Shown in pieces: positions 23,993 to 33,864 of a stretch of DNA of 64,000 nt. Location of the stretch: NCBI GenBank assembly GCA_030063045.1, contig JAQSEB010000122.1, forward strand, positions 327,220 through 391,219, read 5' to 3'. The stretch comes from Pratylenchus scribneri (Eukaryota > Nematoda > Chromadorea > Rhabditida > Pratylenchidae). Position 1 is the stretch's first letter. Each line of letters begins with the position of its first letter. The translations under genes and the position numbers were made by a program. The notes under the pieces were generated by a model. The model worked only from the letters and a program-made list of their open reading frames with translations, was not told the origin of the DNA and made no database searches.

Positions 23993-24406
23993 AAATTCAA
24001 AATATTTGTTTATTAAATTCAAATGTGGAAATTTTTCATCAATTTTTCTTTTATACCCAAATAATAATTGTCTTTTCCGGTTATACATCGAACTTTGAAT
24101 TCTCTCTAAGAGAGTACCCTACCCGCCGGTCATGTGCAAAAAATAACATGAATTCAGCTGGATTGAACTCGATTCCTCGGTATTCATTTTTCAATTTTTA
24201 AAATAAAAAATATAGAAATCAAATATTTTTTGGTTCAAATTGGCTTCATATTTACCAGATTTCTGTCTGATTGTTTTTTTTAATTTTTATTAATTTAGTA
24301 AATATTTCAATTTATGAAATTAAAAACAAACAAAATTCAAGGGCAAATATATTCCAAAAATTAAAAATAATCAAATACTGGATGAGGTAAAAATTATTTC
24401 ATTCAT
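23993..24406. other. Convergent intergenic region
   Basis: 3' flanks of the zinc transporter and the minus-strand secreted peptide gene. No gene; an isolated B-box-like stretch near 24150 is too weak to call. Confidence 0.35.
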
Positions 24407-27400
24407 TTATTTGCCATTTCGATTATTTCCATTGCTGTTATTCTTCTTGAAGATGGCCCGATGCAGCAGATATGCTCCACCACCCAAAATAGCGCCACCG
24501 GCAATTGCCTTCAATGCGCCCCGGCGAAGGCGTTTTCTACAAAAAGAAATTAATTTTTAAACAAATTTTTAATAAATTATTGCGGATAGTTTAGACTAGG
24601 GTTAATTCCCCGCGGGCGGGGAATGAAAAAGCGGGGAACGGGGAGAGCGGGGAATCAGGGTGCGGGGAGCGGGGCGGGGAGGCTCCTCTCAGCGGGGCGC
24701 CCCCGCCCCGCTCTCCTTAAGACATTTTTTTAAAAATTCGTTTAATAAAATTTTTTAAATCGCCAAAATAAATATCATAAATCGTAATAATAAATAAATC
24801 AATCATTTTATTCTTTTTATTCTTCATCTTCGAATTCTTCTTCACTCGAATCCGATTCTTCTGATTCAGTGGCAGGACCCAGCTTCAATTTCTTTTTCAA
24901 GTGTGCTTTTATGATCAGAATTCTTTCGGCCATTTTTCCAGAAAGACTAAATAAAATTAAATTTTAAAAATTATAAAATAATTTTACCGATTTCTCAGAG
25001 TGTTTGCATAAAGCAGGCCGGTTTTAGAGAAGAGCCTTTCTGATGCAATGGAGGTTGCAGGAATTGACAAAAATATCTGAGCCAGCTCTCCAAGTTCAGG
25101 GAATTTAGGCGAATTTCGCCGCCACCAATCAAAAATATTGTCATCCTTGGGCGGCCGTGTGATAGATGCATAAATTGCAAGTTGATACTTGATTTTGGCA
25201 TCCAATTCTGCATCAAGCTCGCCGGATATTGCTGTTGGATTAGAAATTGGCGATTTTGGATCAGCATAGATGTCATCTAAAAAATCGATTTATTTTTAAA
25301 TTGAAAATTTTAAACAATGCTGTAGGCTTTCATCGCTTGAAATGGAGTTTTCGAAATTCATTTCGGCATTGAAATTTTCTGAATTTTCTGGGATTTCTTC
25401 ACTCAATTCAATTGTTGATTCATCAACATTTTTGAGAGCTAAAAATCTTATAAATTTTTAAATAATTGTTGAAATTAACCTATTTTCTTTGCAAATTCTA
25501 TCAATTCTTTTTCAATGATCTCCCAGTTTCTTTTGAACCAAATTGTTTCATCATAAGCCCATCGGGGGTCAAGTAATGTCGCCATGTGTAAAATTTCATT
25601 GTTGGCCAAACTTGATACTCGATCGTTGATTGATTTGGTCAAAGATTCAGCAATGAATTGAATAGATGGATCTGGGGGGTATTTCAATTATGCCGGGTAC
25701 TTGGTACTTGGAACGATTTTTACTTGGTACTTGGTACTTGGAATAAATTGATGTTTCAATTCCATTTTTCCAATTACAAGTACCAAGTTCCAAGTACCAA
25801 GTTAGAATTTCCATGTTACAAGTCCTTTTGTTTCAATAATTTACTCGAAATGGCTTTTCTTTTCCAAGTTACATGCTACTTGGAAAGTTTACTTGGTACT
25901 TGGAACAAAATTTTTTCGGGTTGAAATTGGCCCTAAATTGGATTCCAAGTTAAGCATAACTCGAGAATTTGTGGATAAAAAAATTTGAAATTTTGAGGAT
26001 ATGTTAAATGAACGTATTTTTATGCCTCTAATTTTTTTCAGAATTTTCTGACCATTTTTAGAAGAGATAAAAAATACTATATAAAAATGGTGCAAATTTG
26101 GAATCCATCCACTATAAAAAATTATAACTTGGCCAAAAATTGTTGAAAAATTCTAAGATTTTCACAGATTAATAAAATGACGAAATTTTACATCATATAT
26201 TTTTTTTAGAATTTTTTTTCTAATTTTTGACTATTAAAAAAATTGTGATAGATGGGTCGAGACTTCTCCAAAGAAAAAATTCATAGCTTTGGAATTCGCA
26301 AACAAAAAAATTTAAAATTTTCTGAAAATATATTTTCGATATGTTAGAATGCCTAAAAATTTTTTTGGAAATTTTTAGAAGCCTCCAAAAATTTTTTTGG
26401 CCTTGTTCGATTTGTGTGCATATAATCGGGCGCATCGAAGTTTGCCCTATCATAATTATTGACTAAGAAGACCATTTTCCATAATTTTTATGTCATTTTA
26501 AATGGCAAAATTTAAGCTTTCGAATGATATATAAAATTAATGAAATTGTTCATATCTTTCAGAAATATGATTTTACAAAATAAGATGAATTCATTTCTAA
26601 TTTTTTGTCTTTTTTTAGCTATATCTTTATTAATTTTAAATTAATTTAAGAAAATTATATATCATTCGGTAGCCCTCTTTCAACTTTTTAATTTGATATC
26701 AAATTTTCACTTATTTTCTAAATTGTGAATTTTTTTAAATAGAAAGATTGACGAATTTCACGCTTATATTTGTGGATGTAAAAATTCGTAGAAAAATTTT
26801 TAAAAAATTATCCCATATAGAAAATTATTTAGAAAATAATCTCTGAAATTATAAAAATTTTCTAATAAGAATAATTCTCGAATTATAATTTACTCAATGG
26901 CCAAGAATATAATAGAAGGCGAAGGCAAAGGGCAAAACCCTTCCCCTGCGTTTCAATTACTTTCCAAGTGAGCAAAAATTATTCCAAGTAGATGAAAAGG
27001 AATTGAAATGCATGTGCTTGCTACTTGGAACTTGGAATCGCTTACTTGGAAAATTTAACTTGTAACTTGGAAAGATTTTGGGCAAATAATTGAAACAAGG
27101 GAACTTGTACTTGGAACTTGAACTTGGAACAAGTTACTTGGAACAAGTACCAAGTACCCGGCATAATTGAAATACCCCCCTGGTCTCAATGCGACCAGAA
27201 AATCCCTGATTTTTTTCAATGTTGGAATTATTGTAGAAGCAGTGGAAATTTCATTTGAAAACTTTAAAATATATTTATTAAAGCATTGTAAAAATCATCT
27301 TACCTTTTTGGTTTCATCATCGAATATTTGCAAAATGGAGCAAATATGCGCCATGAAAGTAAAATCAGCCCCGGAAATTTTTGGCAAATCCGCGGACAGT

Positions 27401-30400
27401 TGCTCAATTTTTTGCTTTTTAACTCGTGGTGGCCACTCTTCTTGTTGCCGATCAAATTCAAGTGCCAATATAACTTTCCTTTGCTTCCAAAAAGTGTTCA
27501 TCATGGCAAAAGTCGAGTTCCATCGTGTAGGAACTGACTTTTTTTGAAAATATTTTAAACAATTTTTATAATTCCTTACCAATATAAGTTTTGTAACTTT
27601 GAACCCGAGTTTTTCTTGTTTTTGTGAAAAGATTGCTTTGCCATTTTTGGTCCGGCACTCCTTGACCCAATGTCGGATTTTTTTTATTAATTCATCCAGT
27701 CTTGGGTCCTTCAATAAATCGCAAATTACCAGGTGCAGAAAATGATTGACACATTGAAAACTTTAAAATATAAATTCATTCTTTTATTTAAAAAAAACCT
27801 TTCAATCTCCAACAACTTGGCACTTTTGGCTATATTGGCAGCATTGTCGCGAACAAGGCAGATTAAATTCCCAATTTTAAATGAATTGTCTACTAAATTT
27901 TCTTCAATTTTGTTCGCAATATTTTCGGCCGTATGCTTGCATTCTAATGGAGAAGCCGCCAAAACAAAGTCAAGACGTTTGTATTTTTTGTTGCAACAAT
28001 GAATTGTTACACTAAAATTTTAAAATATTAATTTAAATTTATTTTTAAAAACCTTTGAAAGGAAGGAGTCGTTGATGGGTCGCTCCAACCATCGCTAGTA
28101 ATTGCAAAATGGCATTCGCCAATTTGTGCTTTGATATTTTCTTGTATCTTCTTGGCCATTCTCGGCACAACAATTTTGGCAAAATAATCACCATTATGAG
28201 ACTGCATACAAAATTATGATATAAAAATTTAATCAAAACCTTTAAATTTGGATTAGCCTTGCTGAAAAGCCTTTTTACGTCTTCATTGTTGAAAAAGGAG
28301 AAAGCACAATTTTGTTTTATCATTATCCGACAGAGCGATTCTTCTTCTTTCATTTGCTCTTCATTTTTCTTGATAATAAATGGATCCAAACACTAAATAA
28401 ATCAAATAGTATTTCTTTAATTTTGTATCTATTTTTACCTCATTTTTTGGTTTTCCTTTTTCATCTTGTTTCAGCAATTTGTATTGTTCTTCATGTTTAT
28501 ATTCCAAATGACTCCACATTGTTTTCGTGGTTTTGTCTTTTCTCTTCAATCTCTGTGTGCATATTTGGCAGATAACATCGTGAGAATTTTCTATTTCTTC
28601 AAAATAAGTCCACACTTTACTTTTAGACATTATTCTTCTTCTGGAAAATTATCTTTTTAATTTATTCTAATTCTAAATGAACATATTGGGTAAAGAATTG
28701 AATAAAATTAAAATTTAAGAATTAATATAAAATGAGAAAAAAAATTTGGAGATTGGAAATTGATGATTTAGATAAATTATGTGCAAAAAAAAGAAATAAT
28801 ACAAAATGCCACACAAATTCTGAAATGTATATGATAATTTCCCATAAAAAATAAAATTTTTGTTCCCTAAATGTTGCCTTTTAAAAAGGTTGCGGGGCGG
28901 GGAGTCGGAGTGCGGGGAACGGGGAATGCGGGGAATCAAGGTGCGGGGAGCGGGGCGGGGAATTTGCCCAAAATTCATGGATTCCCCGCCCCGCGTCCCC
29001 GCCCCGCGGAACGGGGAATTAACCCTAGTTTAGACCATATAAATAAAAATAAAGATTAATCAATTCTTATAAAAAATAATTCTTTGCTCTACAAAGACTT
29101 AATTCTAATTGGTCCACAATTTTGGTAATATTCAAAGCCTTCTTGACGCATAGATTACTGCCTCTTTTTAATTCCTCCATATACCTGCTAGTTCTCCCAC
29201 TCTACAGTAGGGTTGCACCCCCGGGGACGGGGATCCCCGAAACCCCGGGGATCCCCGACGATTTTAACCCCGGGGAATCCCCGAAATGTTCCCCGTCAAT
29301 TTTATCCCCGAGTCGGGGGCATCCCCGTCCCCGTAAAGTCCATCCCCGATATCGGGGAACCCCCGACCCCGTGAATCGTATCCCCGGACTTTTTCATCCC
29401 CGAAAATAGTTTTTTTTCGAAACGAATTCGTCTAAAATTTATGTTTTTTCTTTAATTGTATTTATTTTTCCTAATTATCTTTCTCTACATTTACTATTAC
29501 CTAAGAATAATAGAGATAGAGAACCAAAAAAAATGTTTGGTTGAATAATGCAAACAATTGCAAACAAAATTGCGTAGTTTAATGGACTTATCATTAGCAT
29601 TAAATAAATATCAAGGAAAATTATTTGCAAAACCTCACAATTTTAATTCATATTTTATATAAATTAATAAATAAACCATAAAATTTCAGAAATCGAATTA
29701 GATTAGTAAATTAGTTATTAATTAGTGATAAATTGAAATTAAAAAAAATGTCAAAAAGCCGCGATAGAAAGAAGAAAAAGGAGAAGAAGAAACGAGAAGA
29801 AGAAGAAAAAATGAATCAATTGGAGAAGGATGCTCAAGAATCTACTGCGCAATCTGATCAAAGCGATTCTGAGGAAGAAGGTTTAATTTTATATTATTCA
29901 AATTTTATATTTCTTAATCAAATTAAAAGAATATTGCGATTGTGATGAAAAAATTGCTCAAATGCGCAAAGAACATGAACAAAAAATTGAACAAATGCTC
30001 AAGGAAACGGATCAAAGCATTGCTCTAATGACCAGCAATTGTGACACAAAACTTGCACAAGCGAAAAAGGAATTCGACGAAAGATATGCTGCCCAACAAC
30101 GAATTTTACTTGCACAAAAAGCCAATTTGAATGAAAGGATTGAACAAGAAGTAAATAATGCAGCGGAAATGGCCGAGAAAATTGCCCAATTGAACAAAGT
30201 ATTTTTTTTCGAATTTTAAATGATAAAAAAAAATTAAGGAAATTTTTGATTTGAAAACGCAAAATCTTGAAGAAAAGAAAAAATTGCAATCTGATTTGCA
30301 CAATGCTCAACAAAGAATTCTCCAACAAGAATTGGATTTGCTCAAATTACAACAACCAATGTCAAGTGCTCAAGCTGCTCAAATTGATAAAAAAAACGGT

Positions 30401-31746
30401 TGCGCAACAGATTTTTGAGGTTTTGTTTATTTATTATTGAGAAAATTAAATTCTAAATTTTAGAAAGCTGGCCATACCAGTGGATATGGCTTAGGCAGAT
30501 ATGAGCAAGGGATGCCCAATCCAATTCAACAAATCCCTGGTGCACAAAATCCAAACAAAAAAACTGGATTTGGCCAACGGTCTAATTCAACTCATTCGTC
30601 TTCGTCCGGTACATTTGCGCAACAACAACCTGTCCACACCACTGGACCATTTGCTCAACAGCAAAAATTTGTTCGACCTGCATCAACTGGACAAATTGAA
30701 CAACAAGAATCTGCTCAACATCAAATTGCTCAATCATCTTCATCTGGACAAATTGCACAACATGCTCAACCACAACAAAATTATTTACGATCACAATCTG
30801 CTCAACGACATCCAATGTAAAATAAATAATAAGCAAATAAATATAAATAAAATTATAGAGTCAAAAAACCATCAGAGAGGACTTTGGCTATTACATGGCT
30901 GCCCAATGCGCATATCGAAAATGAAAATTTCCGACAAAATTTCCATTTCATCTATGCACAAGAATTACTACAAAAAATGCTCAATATGCTGGGATATAAT
31001 GGAAATGATTTGGTCCCACGTGGCTCAAGTATTTAATATTTAATTTAAAAAAAAACTAATTAATAAATTAAAGTCGAAAATATTGCAACAACCATTGCAC
31101 AAACAGATGAACCAACAGGACGTGAAGGGCGTATATTCATAAGGCTGTCAAGTGCTCAAAATGCTCAACAAATTGCACAAAAATTGCACAATTATTATAA
31201 ATTTATTACCTTTTTTAGCATATTAAAAAAATTCCCTTAATCCCCGTTTTCTTCCCCGGGGCCCCGGGGATCCCCGAAATGATCCCCGTTTTATCCCCGA
31301 ATCCCCGTCCCCGAAAAAGATAACCCCGGGGTAGCCCCGAAATGTTCCCCGAAAATTTCTCCCCGAACGCATCCCCGTCCCCGGGGGTGCAACTCTACTC
31401 TACAGTCTACATTCTTCCCTTATTCAACTTTTGATCTTCCTTCTATCTAATTTAATTTATCCTAAAATTTTGGACAATTTCTGTAGTATTTAAGATTATT
31501 TTTGTTTTTTTGGGACAATCTATTCCCCATTATTAATAGAAATAAATTATATTCCAATTATTACCGTTCAATTGGTGTCATTGCCGCCGGCTGCTGAACA
31601 AATCCATTGCCATTGCCAATTTGGCTCATTGGCTGCAGGGCATCATTAAATTTTTGAGATGGGGCACAGAAAACCATTGGAAATGTTGCAAATAGTTCGA
31701 TGAAAAGGAAAATGGAGAATAATTTTTGCCAATTCAATGCAAACAT
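24407..31746 (-). CDS. Secreted 103-residue preproprotein split by a 7-kb transposon-filled intron
   Basis: Exon 1 (31746-31565) begins with a signal peptide (MFALNWQKLFSIFLFIELFA, cleavage near VFCA-PS) and ends in phase 2 at CG|GTAATA. Exon 2 (24536-24407) follows acceptor TTTTGTAG and continues in frame to a stop. The joined protein has a spacer, then the multibasic site RKRLRR, then a glycine-rich hydrophobic stretch (GALKAIAGGAILGGGAYLL) and an Asn/Lys/Gly-rich tail. The basic site looks like a proprotein convertase site, so a processed peptide is plausible. The glycine-rich part could instead be a membrane helix, making a type I membrane protein. No family recognised. The intron (24537-31564, 7,028 bp) holds two complete hAT-type elements in tandem. 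Confidence 0.65.
24817..28630 (-). CDS. hAT transposase (BED zinc finger, DDE core, hAT dimerisation domain), interrupted
   Basis: Starts MSKSKVWTYFEE at 28630. Exon 1 is a BED finger (CQIC...SHLEYKH). Following exons give the hAT core: FAITSDGWSDPSTTPSF near 28140-28070, LVRDNAANIAKSAKLLEIER near 27850, SVPTRWNSTFAMMNTFW near 27500, and after the interruption HMATLLDPRWAYDE near 25570. The C-terminus carries the hAT dimerisation motif (ELAQIFLSIPATSIASERLF) and an acidic end before the stop at 24817-24819. I see no stop inside the exons. The only obvious damage is the 1,505-bp insertion between codons LRP and DPSIQF, at 25675-27179. Introns are short and GT-AG. The element may have been active until that insertion. 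Confidence 0.9.
25675..27179. mobile_element. 1.5-kb element nested in the hAT transposase gene
   Basis: Flanked by a 3-bp duplication CTG (25672-25674 and 27180-27182). Terminal inverted repeats are nearly perfect, starting GGGGGTATTTCAATTATGCC. Inside each end are many copies of ACTTGGTACTTGGAA and variants. The centre is AT-rich with no transposase. A duplication this short excludes hAT; CACTA- or Harbinger-like origin is possible but unproven. Confidence 0.85.
29208..31397. mobile_element. 2.2-kb hAT-type element carrying a passenger gene
   Basis: The 8-bp duplication CTCTACAG stands at 29200-29207 and 31398-31405. Terminal repeats are TAGGGTTGCACCCCCGGGG and its complement (ending GGGGTGCAACTCTA). 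Both ends have 150-200 bp of GGGGATCCCCGA/CCCCGAAATG repeats, matching in style but not in sequence the 4.4-kb neighbour. No transposase motif is present; the interior is filled by a multi-exon plus-strand gene. Confidence 0.92.
29748..31240 (+). pseudogene. Passenger gene inside the hAT-type element: coiled-coil, Q-rich protein (one-base frameshift)
   Basis: Exons 29748-29880, 29930-30198, 30239-30419, 30464-30816, 30859-31028 and 31074-31240 read as one gene lying wholly between the element's terminal repeats. The N-terminus is extremely basic (MSKSRDRKKKKEKKK) then acidic. Next is a long coiled coil rich in Gln/Glu/Lys (residues about 50-190), then a Gln/Ser-rich low-complexity part with repeated AQQQ, GQIAQ and SAQ phrases. 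A compact C-terminal region follows (FHFIYAQELLQKMLNMLGYN; GREGRIFIRLSSAQNAQQIA). Five of the six exons join in phase. A run of eight A at 30389-30396 puts exon 3 one base out of frame with exon 4. No known family recognised; it could be a captured host gene or an accessory protein of the element. Confidence 0.75.
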
Positions 31747-33285
31747 TTTTAAAAAATTTTTTATTGATCGCTCTTAAAATTAAAAAATATTTCCTGCAAT
31801 ATTTTAAAATTGTAATTAATTTTGGATGGATAAATGTGAAATTTGGCGGTGGAAAGAAAATTGGATCCAATTTTTATGTACTAATTTCTACAAAATTTAA
31901 AAAACCAAATGAATTTAATATAAATTCTAAAAGAAGTGAAGAAATTATAGGAATAATTATTTAAAAAAAGTATAAATTGAAATTCGGTGCACCGAAAATT
32001 TCATCCATTGGACTTTATTTATCCTTTTGGGTGAATGGGCTCCATTGGTGGATTATTGTTGAAATTTATAAAATCCAATTTTAATTGGCCCAGCGCATGA
32101 TTCATTCACCGGAGGCACCTTTCGAGAGTGGATAATCCCCCTTGTCAATAATAATTGGCCCACAAAAAAATTACATAAAAATATTTATTTGTTCAAGGCC
32201 ATATTTCTATTTCCTCCATTGGAAAAATGAATGACTAATCCTAGATTATTGATATTTTCAGGGAATAAAAATTTAATATTAATTTTAACCAATTTTTATA
32301 GCAGCTAATTTTCGAAGCGGAAATTTTCACTCTATTATTTTAATGTAAAATAGCTGCTATAATGAAATACCTCTAAAATCTATTCATTGGAGAGAACATG
32401 GGAAATGGGAATAAATTTGGATGGATTTCTCATAATTCATAAATGAATCTATCTACAAATTAAAATGATTAGAGGATAATATTACTAAAATAAATAGAGA
32501 ATGAAAACAGGAAATGGAAAATGCATTTTTATTTCAAAAATCATTTAGTAATTAAAAAATCAAAAAATCGATTTCCAAAGCATTTTGAATGATATGCAAT
32601 GCTTTTTTACAGAAAGCATTTTTTTATTTACTTGAAGAATAAAAATTGTGAGCTTCACAATTATCCTCCTAATATTTCGTGGATTTTATTTTTTAATTTT
32701 AAGAAGAAAATGGATGAAATCTAAAATTAAATTTAGATCAATTTTTATCATTTTTACTTTTGAGAAAACTGACAATTTTCACACAAATTGTCCTTTTTAT
32801 ATATTTACGAGTAAAGTAAAAAAAATCCACAAAAAATGGGCCAGCTTCACTTTGAATGGATGGAATGAATCAGCTAAAAAAGAAAGGAGTCAAAAATGGC
32901 CAAGGATGTTTGTTTTGTTTGCGCACACTTTTTTTGCTAATGCTCCGATGAGTCAGCGACAGAAAATTCGCGCAATTTCAATGGGCATTTTGCGCGGTCG
33001 ATGATCTTTGCCAGAAGCACGATATTTTGATTGAATTTAGGACTAGAATGAAGAAAATGGAAAAAGAAGATGGAAGATAGTTATGAAAATAGGGATAAAC
33101 GGCTATAAAATGATTTTTTTGCCCTTATTTAACTGAACTAGCTATGATTTTTATAAATTTTTCCATTTTCCAACCATTTTATAACTCATTCTCGGGTCTC
33201 GAAGTGGTCAGAAATGTATTAATATATTTATGTTTATTGATTTGATGTGGAAAATATAAAAAGTATTGCAAAATTTCTGGGGTAA
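31747..33285. promoter_or_regulatory. Upstream region of the secreted preproprotein gene
   Basis: 1.5 kb without a supported gene. Around 32945-33000 lies a GC-richer patch with ATGAGTCAGC (AP-1/Maf/SKN-1-like) and TTCGCGCAA / TTTGCGCGG (E2F-like). A short palindrome AATTCGGTGCACCGAAAATT lies at 31981. These sites are only sequence matches. Confidence 0.35.
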
Positions 33286-33735
33286 TTTTCAAAAGTGAAC
33301 ACAAATCTAACTTTTATTTACGATAACACGTGAGTTACATGAAATTTGACTTGAAATTTGAAATACATGACTTATGCTTTTTTTGGTCAAATTACATTTA
33401 CCTGTTAGATACGTTGGATTTTTTTAGATTATCCAGCTTTTAAGCCTACACTAAATCTAATACCGGTAAGCCACAACTCTAATCTAAGTCTTAATCTTAA
33501 CTAAAATTAAAATGGCCATAACTTTTTAATTTCTAGTTAAAAGCAGATTCGAGCTCAGCTCATCGAGACGCTTTCAATATAGCTATAATAATTTGACCGA
33601 AAAAGTTCAATATTTTTCCGCTTTTTGAACTATAGAGGGGAAGGGGATCCTTCACTTTTTTATATTTCATGTAACGCATGTGAATCAAATCTTATTGAAA
33701 AATGCCAGATTCGTGTTTAGCTCTGAAAATTAATC
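33286..33735. mobile_element. Degenerate inverted-repeat element (about 450 bp)
   Basis: The left end (AATTTTCAAAAGTGAACAC... AACACGTGAGTTACATGAAAT) is the diverged complement of the right end (ATTTCATGTAACGCATGTG... GTTTAGCTCTGAAAATT). Homology covers about 70 bp at each end. Target duplication is not clear. It lies just before the first visible TPR exon. Confidence 0.6.
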
Positions 33736-33864
33736 TAGAAAAGAAAATGTAATTTAATAAAAAAATTTCGAGGGGGTGGTATAACTGAAAAGTACCGAAA
33801 ATTTTATTGTAATTTTTATTTAAAGAATTAGAATTACAATTACTATAATTAATCCCAAAATCAG

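Larger units (their letters stand above)
24597..29027. mobile_element. 4.4-kb hAT transposon with GC-rich subterminal repeats
   Basis: The 8-bp duplication GTTTAGAC flanks it at 24589-24596 and 29028-29035. Terminal inverted repeats begin TAGGGTTAATTCCCCG. Both ends carry about 100 bp of GCGGGG/GGGAAT repeats, far richer in GC than anything nearby, as expected of transposase-binding subterminal repeats. It encodes a transposase on the minus strand and is interrupted by a second element at 25675-27179. Confidence 0.95.

Noticed and set aside
32648..33004. 118-codon plus-strand frame
   Set aside because: Composition follows AT-rich DNA; no domain, and it lies in the upstream region of a minus-strand gene.
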